A DNA stretch of 38,284 nt from Chloroflexota bacterium (GTDB taxonomy: Bacteria; Chloroflexota; Anaerolineae; Anaerolineales; UBA4823): positions 1-38,284 of the forward strand of contig JAAYXE010000148.1 of assembly GCA_012516075.1 (NCBI GenBank). Direction: 5' to 3'. Of the stretch, positions 12,101 through 19,451 are shown piece by piece. The notes below the pieces were generated by a model. It ran no database searches and had not been told where the DNA came from. It saw only the letters and a program-made list of their open reading frames with translations. The position numbers and the translations under genes are program-made. Position 1 is the first letter of the stretch. Every line of letters starts with the position of its first letter.

Positions 12101-12994
12101 TTATGGATGGGAGTTCGACTGAAACCCTTCGCCAAGGGCTTCATGAGCGTGTCCAATCACCATAAACGCCCTGGGGTCGATCTCGCGCACGAGTGCCTTG
12201 ATTTGAGTGACTTCAGATTTGTTGACCACACAGTATAAGACCGTGCGCTCCTGTCCGGTATAGGCACCCCGGGCAGGGATCATGGTGACCCCCCGTTTCA
12301 TCTCCTCCAGGATATGCCGGGTGACGGCTTCCGGCTGCGAAGTGATGATCAGGGCAGTACGCACCACATTGGAGCCCTGTGTGACCGCCTCAGCGGCAAT
12401 CCCGCTGATATACAGCATAACCAGCGCATAGAGCGCATGTTCCCAGCTGAAGGACAGACCGGCCATAAACATGATCAATGCATCGGTGATCATATAACTC
12501 TGGGAAAGCGATACTCCGAGGCGGTAGTTCAGGATCAGGGCCAGGATATCGCTGCCGCCGCTGGTCCCTTTTCCCAGGTACACCAGCCCAAAGCCTATCC
12601 CGCTGATCACACCTCCAAAGAGAGCGTTCAGCACGATATCAGAGGTTAATCCGTCCTGGGGGAGAAAAAAGACCAGGCTGTCTGCAAGTATAGAAAAGAT
12701 GACAATCGCAAAAGCGGTTCGTATGGCAAAACGCACCCCACCCAGATAGCGCCATCCAAGCATAAACAGGGGGATATTGCCCAGAAAGACCATCAAACCG
12801 ATCGGCCAGCCGGTGTAGTGGTTGATGATCTGCGCCAGCCCGCTGATGCCTCCGCCGACGAGGTTTGCGGGCACCAGGAACAGGCGCAGGGCCACGGCCT
12901 GCAACAGCCCGCCGGCTGTGATGAGCAGGTAGTCTTTCAACCCGTCCCATGAAAAATCAAACTGTTTCAGGATAGAAGTCGATAAGTTTTGCAT
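12101..12994 (-). CDS. YitT family membrane protein (DUF161/DUF2179)
   Basis: A 297-residue membrane protein from the ATG at 12992-12994, favoured because GAGG lies six bases upstream; an alternative ATG at 13000 would abut the RBS. Five or six helices make up the YitT_membrane domain (about 20-210; GGLLQAVALRLFLVPANLVGGGISGLAQ, GGVISGIGFGLVYLGKGTSGGSDILA). A C-terminal cytoplasmic DUF2179 domain follows (about 215-297; TRHILEEMKRGVTMIPARGAYTG). The family is widespread in Firmicutes and Chloroflexota. Transport function is presumed but the substrate is not established. It lies downstream of the dehydrogenase gene, separated by the hairpin 13009-13038. Confidence 0.9.
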   Translation of the reverse strand: MQNLSTSILKQFDFSWDGLKDYLLITAGGLLQAVALRLFLVPANLVGGGISGLAQIINHYTGWPIGLMVFLGNIPLFMLGWRYLGGVRFAIRTAFAIVIFSILADSLVFFLPQDGLTSDIVLNALFGGVISGIGFGLVYLGKGTSGGSDILALILNYRLGVSLSQSYMITDALIMFMAGLSFSWEHALYALVMLYISGIAAEAVTQGSNVVRTALIITSQPEAVTRHILEEMKRGVTMIPARGAYTGQERTVLYCVVNKSEVTQIKALVREIDPRAFMVIGHAHEALGEGFQSNSHP

Positions 12995-13008
12995 GTTCAT
13001 CCTCACAT

Positions 13009-13038
13009 CAGAAAGGGCGGCACATGCCGCCCTTTCTG
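13009..13038 (-). terminator. Terminator-like hairpin between dehydrogenase and yitT-like gene
   Basis: A perfect 13-bp stem, CAGAAAGGGCGGC (13009-13021) with its complement (13026-13038), and a 4-base loop. On the minus strand the descending arm contains CCCTTTCTG, but no T-run follows. It lies just upstream of the yitT-like RBS, so it may end the dehydrogenase transcript in part or protect its 3' end. Confidence 0.55.
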
Positions 13039-13092
13039 GAATTGCAACGCAATAAACGGGCTTCAAACAGTAAAGTGGAGCAGGCCAGATCC

Positions 13093-14010
13093 TTAAACCT
13101 GCTCTGCAGGGTCATCTCCGAGCAGTCTGGTGCCTGCCAGGATCTCCAGCACGCCAATCACCGCCGAATTATCGAGGTTGGCCATGTCCATTTCCAGCAT
13201 GGCATTGAACAACTGGGCGTGCACCGCGGTCGAAGGAAGCGGCATTCCATATTCTTTTGCCGTGTCCAGCACAATCGCCAGGTCTTTCGCCTGCAGATAT
13301 GCCTTAAAACCCGGTTCCCGGTTCCCTGCAAACAGGCGCTGCGGCTTGACGTCCAGGGTCCAGCACTGCGCCGCACCTCCGCGAATGGCTTCGATCACCC
13401 GCCGGGGATCTGCTCCCGCTTTGCGGGCAAACACCAGCAGTTCGCCCATGGCGACCATCTGAGCGGCAACCATGATCTGGTTGGCTGCCTTGGCGATCTG
13501 CCCCGCGCCCGCTTCTCCCACATGGGTGATCGTCTTTCCCTCGGCCTCAAATACAGGTCGCACCTTTTCCAGCGTTTCGGCCGTTCCCCCGACCATGATG
13601 GTCAGCGTACCTTCTCGTGCGCCGATATCTCCCCCGCTGACCGGGGCGTCCAGGCATTCGACGCCTTTTTCACCCAGTACTGCAGCGATTTTGCGCGCCG
13701 TCGCTGGCTTAATCGTGGAATGGTCCACATAAATTAATCCCGGCCGTGCGGCCTCAATAATGCCCTGTGGACCCAGAACGACCTGTTCAACATCGGGCGA
13801 ATCGGGCAGATTGGTTATCACCACATCGACCTGTGCGGCGACTTCGGCTGGTGAATGAGCGGCTGCAGCGCCTTCGGCTGCCAGTTCATCGACGGCCCCC
13901 CGGCTGCGGTTGTGTACGACCAGGGGAAAACCGGCCCGTAAAATATTACGCGCCATCGACTTACCCATCAAACCGAGGCCAATATAACCAACGCTCAGGG
14001 ATTGAGACAT
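13093..14010 (-). CDS. 2-hydroxy-3-oxopropionate reductase-like NAD(P)-dependent dehydrogenase (HIBADH family)
   Basis: A 305-residue beta-hydroxyacid dehydrogenase. The Rossmann motif GYIGLGLMGKSMA (8-20), the substrate loop DAPVSGGDIGAREGTLTIMVGG (about 121-142) and the catalytic lysine in GAGQIAKAANQIM (about 166-178) are all intact. The helix containing AIRGGAAQCWTLD and the KDLAIVLDTAKEYG segment resemble tartronate-semialdehyde reductases (GarR/GlxR) more than 3-hydroxyisobutyrate dehydrogenase. Substrate assignment remains inference. The ATG at 14008-14010 has AAAGGAGAAAGC upstream. The promoter region carries a perfect TATAAT flanked by a repeated GTGCACAGCC element, suggesting specific regulation. 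The neighbouring minus-strand gene is a threonine dehydrogenase-like epimerase, so both may belong to hydroxy- or amino-acid catabolism. Confidence 0.85.
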   Translation of the reverse strand: MSQSLSVGYIGLGLMGKSMARNILRAGFPLVVHNRSRGAVDELAAEGAAAAHSPAEVAAQVDVVITNLPDSPDVEQVVLGPQGIIEAARPGLIYVDHSTIKPATARKIAAVLGEKGVECLDAPVSGGDIGAREGTLTIMVGGTAETLEKVRPVFEAEGKTITHVGEAGAGQIAKAANQIMVAAQMVAMGELLVFARKAGADPRRVIEAIRGGAAQCWTLDVKPQRLFAGNREPGFKAYLQAKDLAIVLDTAKEYGMPLPSTAVHAQLFNAMLEMDMANLDNSAVIGVLEILAGTRLLGDDPAEQV

Positions 14011-14050
14011 GCTTTCTCCTTTTTAATGCTTTTTCCGGATGCTGGGGCCG

Positions 14051-14088
14051 GTGCACAGCCGGGCGTATTATACCGTCTGTGCACAGCC
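14051..14088 (-). promoter_or_regulatory. -10 box flanked by repeated GTGCACAGCC (possible operator) upstream of the dehydrogenase
   Basis: TATAAT (complement of 14067-14072) lies about 55 bp before the dehydrogenase start. The 10-mer GTGCACAGCC occurs at 14051-14060 and again at 14079-14088. Because its first six bases are palindromic, the two copies also form an inverted repeat GTGCACAG/CTGTGCAC (14051-14058 with 14077-14084) around the -10. Such symmetry around a -10 suggests a repressor site. The -35 match is poor. Confidence 0.5.
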
Positions 14089-14231
14089 TGCTCAGCAGCA
14101 CGAAAAGCGTTCAAATGGAGTCCGGCCTTTTTGTTATTTCCGCTGCTGCCGGCGAGATCTATGGCAATAAGGTATCAAAAAGGCCATACTTAAAAAGGAA
14201 ATGTCAGGCAGGCTGAGAGGTCTACGGAACG

Positions 14232-15245
14232 TTATACCTGGTAGCGTTTGCGGATATTCGGCACCAGATATTCAGTGAATGCCCTCTCCAGATCATAATC
14301 AGGCTTCCAGCCCCAGTCTTCCCGGGCAGCTTTATCGCTCATGTTGGATGGCCAGCTGTCGATAATTCCATTGCGCTTAATATCTGGCTCGAAGGTGATC
14401 TGGGCATCAGGGAAATAGCGCAGGACCATATTCCGGAATTGTCCGGCCGTCAGGCTGAAGCTGGTCACATTGTAAACCCGGCGAGTAAGCTTCTCGGCCG
14501 GGGCTCGCGACAGTTCCAGGAGAGCTTTAATGGCATCGGGCATGACCATAAACGGAATGCAGGAATCTTCGCGCACGAAGCAGGCGTAGGGCTCTCCCCT
14601 GGCGGCGGCATGCAGCATTTCGGGACCGAAATCACTCGTCCCGCCGCTCGGGACAGTGAAGGCGCTGACCAGCCCGGGGAAGCGAACACAGCGGAAATCG
14701 AGCATGACCGGTGCATCGGCGGCAAGCTGGCGGAAGTATTCTGAGTAGTAGGTCCCCAGCAGTTCGCAGTACAGCTTGGTGCAGCCGTACATCGTGCGAG
14801 GATAGTTCCATTCCCATTCCCGTACCATCGGGATGCGGGCTTTCGTCTCCAGATCCGGCATCCCATAGGCTGCAATGGAACTGGGGAACATAAAAAGCAC
14901 GGGCTCGCCGCGCCATTGAGACTGGTCCGAAGCCAGCTTGAGCAGGTTCAGCGTTCCCTCTACGTTAACGCGGTGAGCCGCCTCGGGCGTGAACTCCGCC
15001 CGGGTAGACAGCAGCGCTGCCAGGTGGAATATCGTGTCGATCTCGTACTCGCTCACCAGCCGGGCCAGCAAATCCTGGTCCAGCAAATCTCCCTGCACGT
15101 GCGTAACAGACCGGGGGAATGACTCAGGCAGCGGTTTTAAATCCAGGGTAATCAGCTGCTGCCCATCCTGCCGGGCAAGCTCATGAACCAGCGCTTCACC
15201 AATCTCACCGGCTGCTCCCGTAATCAGGATGCCTTTTTTCCGCAT
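14232..15245 (-). CDS. NAD-dependent L-threonine 3-dehydrogenase-like epimerase (extended SDR)
   Basis: A 337-residue extended short-chain dehydrogenase. The Rossmann motif TGAAGEIG is at 9-16, and the active-site YxxxK is YGCTK in the segment PRTMYGCTKLYCELLGTYY. The C-terminal half (GGTSDFGPEMLHAAARG, PFMVMPDAIKALLEL, YNVTSFSLTAGQ, DSWPSNMSDKAAREDWGWKPDYDL) matches the SDR-type threonine dehydrogenases that oxidise L-threonine to 2-amino-3-ketobutyrate. A nucleotide-sugar epimerase role cannot be excluded. The ATG at 15243-15245 has AAGGAG upstream. A promoter GTGACA-N16-TAAAAT precedes it (15291-15318). No kbl (2-amino-3-ketobutyrate ligase) is next to it. Confidence 0.82.
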   Translation of the reverse strand: MRKKGILITGAAGEIGEALVHELARQDGQQLITLDLKPLPESFPRSVTHVQGDLLDQDLLARLVSEYEIDTIFHLAALLSTRAEFTPEAAHRVNVEGTLNLLKLASDQSQWRGEPVLFMFPSSIAAYGMPDLETKARIPMVREWEWNYPRTMYGCTKLYCELLGTYYSEYFRQLAADAPVMLDFRCVRFPGLVSAFTVPSGGTSDFGPEMLHAAARGEPYACFVREDSCIPFMVMPDAIKALLELSRAPAEKLTRRVYNVTSFSLTAGQFRNMVLRYFPDAQITFEPDIKRNGIIDSWPSNMSDKAAREDWGWKPDYDLERAFTEYLVPNIRKRYQV

Positions 15246-15290
15246 GTATACGCTCCTTCTGGATCTTATGCTAGAATGGGTGTGTTGATT

Positions 15291-15318
15291 ATTTTACATC
15301 ACCCGGCCCACCTGTCAC
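15291..15318 (-). promoter_or_regulatory. Promoter of the threonine dehydrogenase-like gene
   Basis: On the minus strand GTGACA (complement of 15313-15318), 16 bases, then TAAAAT (complement of 15291-15296); each hexamer is a 5/6 match. The start of transcription would be near 15284, about 40 nt before the ATG. Confidence 0.6.
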
Positions 15319-15450
15319 CTCTATCAATTACGCAAAGAAATCAACGGACAGATGGACTGCTGTATGACCTCGCTGTACGATTTACGGGTGCCTGGGTTCA
15401 TTCTCAATATTAACTCCCGCCCTCCAACGCACCGTGGTCCGGAGCTAACC

Positions 15451-16245
15451 GTGAAAAACCTCTCGCTTCTGCCGTCGCTGGCAGTCCTGATCAGCCTGCT
15501 GGCGGCAGTCGGGTTAACCGGCTGTACCACTGCAGCCGCGGAGCCGCTGCCACCGACTGCTACCGATACACCGCCTGCGCCTACGGAGACAGCGACACCA
15601 ACGATCATCTGGTTTCCACCGACGGCCACTTACACACCGCCGCCCACGGCGGCGATAAGGATTACGCCCACCGTGGATGTCCGCCCTGTGGTGGGTGATG
15701 TGATTTTTTCCGATGACTTCAGCGACCCCGAGCTCTGGTCGCTGGGGAAGACAGGCTCTGGAAGCGCTGCCCTGGGGAAGAACGAGCTGACGATTGCCAT
15801 TTCTGAACCGGGGGCATACCTGTACAGTCTGCGCCAGCAGACCAACCTGAGAGATTTTTATCTGGAGATCACGGCCAGCCCCAACCTGTGCCGTTCAGGG
15901 GATGAGTACGGACTGCTTCTGAGGGTGAATGAAAATCTTGAGTTCTACCGTTTCGGTCTGAACTGCAGCGGTCAGGTGCGGTTGGACAAGTTTTTCTCAG
16001 GCCGGGCATCCTCTCCTTATCCCCTCACCTACAGCGGCGCAGTGCCGCCCGGCGCACCCAGCATTTCCCGCCTGGGCGTCCTGGCCCGGGGGAAAGAACT
16101 GACCTTTTTCGTCAATGGGCAGCAGGTCTTTGTTGTAGAGGATCCTTCTCTGCCATCTGGAACGATCGGCGTATTCGCCCGTTCCAACGGCGACACCCCG
16201 GTGACGATCAATTTCTCCGCTCTGGAGGTGTTCGAAATCGGTTAG
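15451..16245 (+). CDS. Surface lipoprotein with a LamG-like domain
   Basis: A 264-residue protein from the GTG at 15451, chosen because CCGGAG lies seven bases upstream and the product then opens with a proper lipoprotein signal: MKNLSLLPSLAVLISLLAAV, then lipobox LTGC with Cys25. A Thr/Pro-rich stalk (about 28-75; repeated PPTAT, PTETATPT) follows. The globular region (about 85-264, from VIFSDDFSDPELW to INFSALEVFEIG) has the layout of a concanavalin/LamG-like beta-sandwich (FEIG-type endings, YGLLLRVNENLEFYRFGL, LTFFVNGQQVF). A ligand, perhaps carbohydrate, is guesswork. It is related in layout to the C-terminal domain of the protease at 31985-33745. It is divergent from the epimerase gene. 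An extended -10 TGCTAGAAT (15269-15277) is a possible promoter. Confidence 0.75.
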   Translation: MKNLSLLPSLAVLISLLAAVGLTGCTTAAAEPLPPTATDTPPAPTETATPTIIWFPPTATYTPPPTAAIRITPTVDVRPVVGDVIFSDDFSDPELWSLGKTGSGSAALGKNELTIAISEPGAYLYSLRQQTNLRDFYLEITASPNLCRSGDEYGLLLRVNENLEFYRFGLNCSGQVRLDKFFSGRASSPYPLTYSGAVPPGAPSISRLGVLARGKELTFFVNGQQVFVVEDPSLPSGTIGVFARSNGDTPVTINFSALEVFEIG

Positions 16246-16332
16246 CCGGCAGTTCGTTCCATCTGCGGCCCAATTGTATTCTCCGGAATCTAGAAAGAGA
16301 TACGATCGAGTTTCATTCAGCATAAAAGGACC

Positions 16333-17193
16333 ATGACAAAACGCCCGTTTCGCAACCGACTTAACGACCTCGACCCCAAACGCTGGTTAAAGTTTCAGAA
16401 ATCGTGGTTTGTTCACAACCCCCCGCCCCGGCGGAAGGATGTGATCCGGCATCCCGCCAAGTTTCCTGAAACGCTGGCGCAGGAGTTTATCGAATTCTTC
16501 ACCAAAAGCGGGCAGGTGGTCCTGGATCCCATGGCCGGTACAGGCAGTGCGCTGGTGGCTGCCCTGCGCTGCGGCCGGCACAGTTACGGTATTGAACTCA
16601 ATCCCGGTTATGCCGAAATAGCCCGCCAGGTGCTGGAAGAAGAAAGGGCGGCCATTGCCCGTTCGAACGGCAGCACTGCCGGGGTTGAAAACCTGACCGC
16701 TGAAGTCATCACCGGTAACGCGGCCTGCATTGCCGACCTGGTGCGCACCCATCACATTCCCCCCATCGATTATGTAATCACCTCGCCGCCTTACTGGGAT
16801 ATGCTGCGCGCACGCGGCGCCGAAACCCAGAAAAAGCGCCGCCAGTCGCCCGATCTGGATGTGTTTTATTCCGATGACCCCGAGGACCTGGGCAATATTA
16901 CCGATTATGATGAGTTTATCGAGCGCCTGGCTGCCATCTATGAAGCCATGCGGCCTTTCCTCAAACCCCGGGCCTACCTCACCATTATCGTCAAGAATGT
17001 GAAGAAAGGCGGGAAAATTTACCCGCTGGCCTGGGACCTGGCCCGCAGGCTGGACCAGACGTACTCTTTAAAAGATGAACGCATCTGGTGCCAGAGCGAT
17101 ATCCGCCTGGCGCCTTACGGGCTTGGCAACGCCTGGGTGAGCAACACGTTCCACCATTACTGCCTGCAGTTTCGCAACGATCGCGTGGTGTGA
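16333..17193 (+). CDS. Site-specific DNA methyltransferase (N4-cytosine/N6-adenine type)
   Basis: A 286-residue SAM-dependent amino-methyltransferase. The SAM-binding motif I is LDPMAGTGS (64-72), with the adjoining GIELNPGYAEIA (86-97). The catalytic motif IV is TSPPYW (150-155), the form usual in N4-cytosine enzymes. HPAKFPETL (40-48) resembles motif X. Motif I precedes motif IV, an order opposite to that of beta-class enzymes, and there is no separate large target-recognition domain. No restriction endonuclease gene lies beside it, so it looks like a solitary methyltransferase; an RNA substrate is a less likely alternative. The ATG at 16333 follows AAAAGGACC. Confidence 0.85.
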   Translation: MTKRPFRNRLNDLDPKRWLKFQKSWFVHNPPPRRKDVIRHPAKFPETLAQEFIEFFTKSGQVVLDPMAGTGSALVAALRCGRHSYGIELNPGYAEIARQVLEEERAAIARSNGSTAGVENLTAEVITGNAACIADLVRTHHIPPIDYVITSPPYWDMLRARGAETQKKRRQSPDLDVFYSDDPEDLGNITDYDEFIERLAAIYEAMRPFLKPRAYLTIIVKNVKKGGKIYPLAWDLARRLDQTYSLKDERIWCQSDIRLAPYGLGNAWVSNTFHHYCLQFRNDRVV

Positions 17194-17546
17194 AATAAAC
17201 GCTGCGGTTGAAGTGCGCTTGTTCACATTGATCCGATTTGATGGAATTCGGATAATTTATATTGTTTTTTAACAAAGCTGTGGTATCATCATATCGTTGA
17301 TAAACGTTCACGCCTTCGCTGCAAGATTCTGACTATTCCCCGCCCGACCCCCAGTCTCGCAAAGAATTCAGAAACCTTCAGACTGCCATACCGGAACAGA
17401 TGGTATTGGGCTGTGAACGTGCGTGGAACTTGACCATACACCAGACTTTTTTCAGGCTGTAAAACATACTGCTGATTTTTGGCCCGGTAAAGGGCCCTGA
17501 TGGGGGCAGTAAATCTTAGAAGTAATAAGGAAATATTGTAATTACC
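17194..17546 (+). other. Intergenic region upstream of RNase J gene
   Basis: 353 bp without a credible gene. It contains a likely promoter (17262-17289) and, in the downstream part that would be a leader of about 250 nt, a small GGCCC/GGGCC hairpin shortly before the start codon. An AAGGA motif lies about 16 bases before the ATG, too far for a normal RBS. No tRNA or known riboswitch is recognisable. Confidence 0.5.
17262..17289 (+). promoter_or_regulatory. Putative promoter for the RNase J gene
   Basis: TTGTTT at 17262-17267, a 16-base spacer, then TATCAT at 17284-17289 with an extended-10 TGG just before it. It would give an unusually long leader of about 250 nt. Confidence 0.45.
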
Positions 17547-19202
17547 ATGGGTAAACATTTAAAGATTATCCCCCTGGGCGGCCTGGGGGAAGTTGGAAAG
17601 AACATGACGGTTCTTGAATACGGCCGCAACCAGATTATTGTTGACTGCGGGGTAATGTTCCCCGAGAGCGACCTGTACGGCATCGACCTGGTGCTGCCGC
17701 AGTTCGATTATGTGTTGAAAAACCAGAATATTCTTCGCGGGATCGTGCTCACCCACGGCCACCAGGACCATATTGGCGGCCTGCCATACCTGTTGAAAAA
17801 CCTCCACCTGCCCGATGGCGTTCCGGTTTATGGAACAGCTCTAACGATTGGGATGGTGGAACAGAAACTGGAAGAGATGGGCGTGCTGGAGTATGCCAAT
17901 CTGCAGGTCATCACCGATAAACAGACACTGCAGCTCGGCCCGTTCAAAATCAGCCCCTTTGCTGTGGCGCATTCGATCCCCGATTCGGTCGGGCTCGTGA
18001 TCGATACGCCCGTTGGCGCGGTCGTGCACACCGGCGACTATAAGCTCGACGAAACACCCACCGGCGGCCGCACCACAGACCTGGCGCGCCTGCGCCAGCT
18101 CACGCCGAACGGCGTGCTGGCGCTGCTGGGTGATAGTACCAATGCAGACCGCCCCGGACGCACGCCGACCGAACAGCTGGTCGCCGATACACTGGACGAA
18201 CTGTTCGCCGGTGCCGGGGATGGGCGGATTATTATCGCTACGTTCTCATCGCTGCTGGCGCGCCTGCAGGAGATCATTCGCCTGGCTCATAAGTACAACC
18301 GCAGGGTAGCTCTGACCGGGCGCAGCCTGCAGCAAAATGTCGAGCTGGCCAGCCGGCTCGGTTACCTGCAGATCCCGAAGGGGCTGCTGGTCGACGTCCG
18401 CAGCCCGGTACCGGACCACAAGCTGGTGATCCTTTCGACCGGTTCTCAGGGCGAACCGCGCTCGGCTCTCAACCGCATGGCTCTGGGCGAGCACAAACAG
18501 GTCCAGATTCACGCCGGCGACACGGTCATTGTCTCGGGTGGCACCATTCCGGGCAACGAGGAAGATGTCGGCCGCATGCTCAATCATCTGTTTGCACGCG
18601 GTGCGAACGTTATATACGGCTCGCTGGCCACGGTGCATGTCTCGGGGCACGGCAGCCGGGAGGATATGCGCGTAATGCTGCAGTCTGTGCAGCCGCGCTT
18701 CCTGCTGCCGGTGCACGGCGAACTGCGTCACCTGCACCTGCACGCCCGCCTGGCGCAGGAGACCGGTCTCAAGCAGGAGGATATCTTCATCCTGCAAAAC
18801 GGCGCCTGCTGGACGACCGACGGCGAAAAAGCCTGGCTTGAGGACGCCGTCCCAGCAGGGGATGTGTACGTCGATGGCTATCTGGTGGGCGAGATAGGCG
18901 CCAGCGTCGTGCAGGATCGTGAACGCCTGGCCCAGGAAGGGGTCGTGATTGTCAGCCTGCCGATCAACAAGCGCCACGAACTGGCCGGAAAGCCCCTGAT
19001 CATCAGCCGCGGCTTCCTGCATCCGGATGAATCCGATGAAATTATCGAAGCCGCAATCAAAGAGCTTCAGCGCGGCCTGCGCCGCAGCAGCCGGGCGAAG
19101 AAACGTGACCGCATCCAACAGGTGGAGAAAACCCTGCAGGATTTCTTCTACCACCGGACGCAGTCCAGGCCGGTCATTGTGCCTAATATCGTCAATGTAT
19201 AA
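17547..19202 (+). CDS. rnj: Ribonuclease J
   Basis: A 551-residue metallo-beta-lactamase/beta-CASP ribonuclease with 5'-to-3' exonuclease and endonuclease activity in mRNA decay and rRNA maturation. The zinc-ligand motif HGHQDH is at 70-75, GDSTNAD near 193, the beta-CASP segment lies in the middle, and LPVHGELRHLHLHARLA marks the late catalytic His region. The C-terminal domain includes a basic segment (RRSSRAKKRDR). The length is that of a typical RNase J. The ATG at 17547 opens MGKHLKIIPLGGLGEVGKNM, the standard N-terminus. It is probably a single-gene unit: its own promoter upstream and a terminator at 19265-19302. Confidence 0.96.
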   Translation: MGKHLKIIPLGGLGEVGKNMTVLEYGRNQIIVDCGVMFPESDLYGIDLVLPQFDYVLKNQNILRGIVLTHGHQDHIGGLPYLLKNLHLPDGVPVYGTALTIGMVEQKLEEMGVLEYANLQVITDKQTLQLGPFKISPFAVAHSIPDSVGLVIDTPVGAVVHTGDYKLDETPTGGRTTDLARLRQLTPNGVLALLGDSTNADRPGRTPTEQLVADTLDELFAGAGDGRIIIATFSSLLARLQEIIRLAHKYNRRVALTGRSLQQNVELASRLGYLQIPKGLLVDVRSPVPDHKLVILSTGSQGEPRSALNRMALGEHKQVQIHAGDTVIVSGGTIPGNEEDVGRMLNHLFARGANVIYGSLATVHVSGHGSREDMRVMLQSVQPRFLLPVHGELRHLHLHARLAQETGLKQEDIFILQNGACWTTDGEKAWLEDAVPAGDVYVDGYLVGEIGASVVQDRERLAQEGVVIVSLPINKRHELAGKPLIISRGFLHPDESDEIIEAAIKELQRGLRRSSRAKKRDRIQQVEKTLQDFFYHRTQSRPVIVPNIVNV

Positions 19203-19264
19203 GACCCTCACGTCGGTCAGCTAATCTGGCCTGACCTGGTCTGAAACATACACTGCAGATCAGA

Positions 19265-19302
19265 ACAGCCGCAGGCAATTGTCGCCTGCGGCTGTATTTG
19301 TT
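19265..19302 (+). terminator. Intrinsic terminator after RNase J gene
   Basis: A perfect 12-bp stem ACAGCCGCAGGC (19265-19276) with 19284-19295 and a 7-base loop, followed by ATTTGTT. It starts 62 bp after the stop codon. Confidence 0.85.
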
Positions 19303-19360
19303 AACATTCCTTCTCCCTTAATCCCTGTCCAACGCTGAGTTTATCTTTCCACCCTACACT

Positions 19361-19366
19361 TATAAT
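19361..19366 (+). promoter_or_regulatory. -10 element for the LysM/GerMN gene
   Basis: A perfect TATAAT about 85 bp before the TTG start. The -35 region (TTTATC or AGTTTA, depending on spacing) is weak. Confidence 0.4.
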
Positions 19367-19451
19367 AGAAATAACCGCAACAGCTCTTCTCTTTGTTCCT
19401 GTAATACTGAGCAAGCAGGATCCATTGGGGGTTATTTAATGGAGGTTTGCT

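Noticed and set aside
14124..14185. Inverted repeat GGCCTTTTTG ... CAAAAAGGCC between the two dehydrogenase genes
   Set aside because: The arms are 10 bp with a 42-base loop. It could be a terminator remnant but is not compelling enough to annotate.
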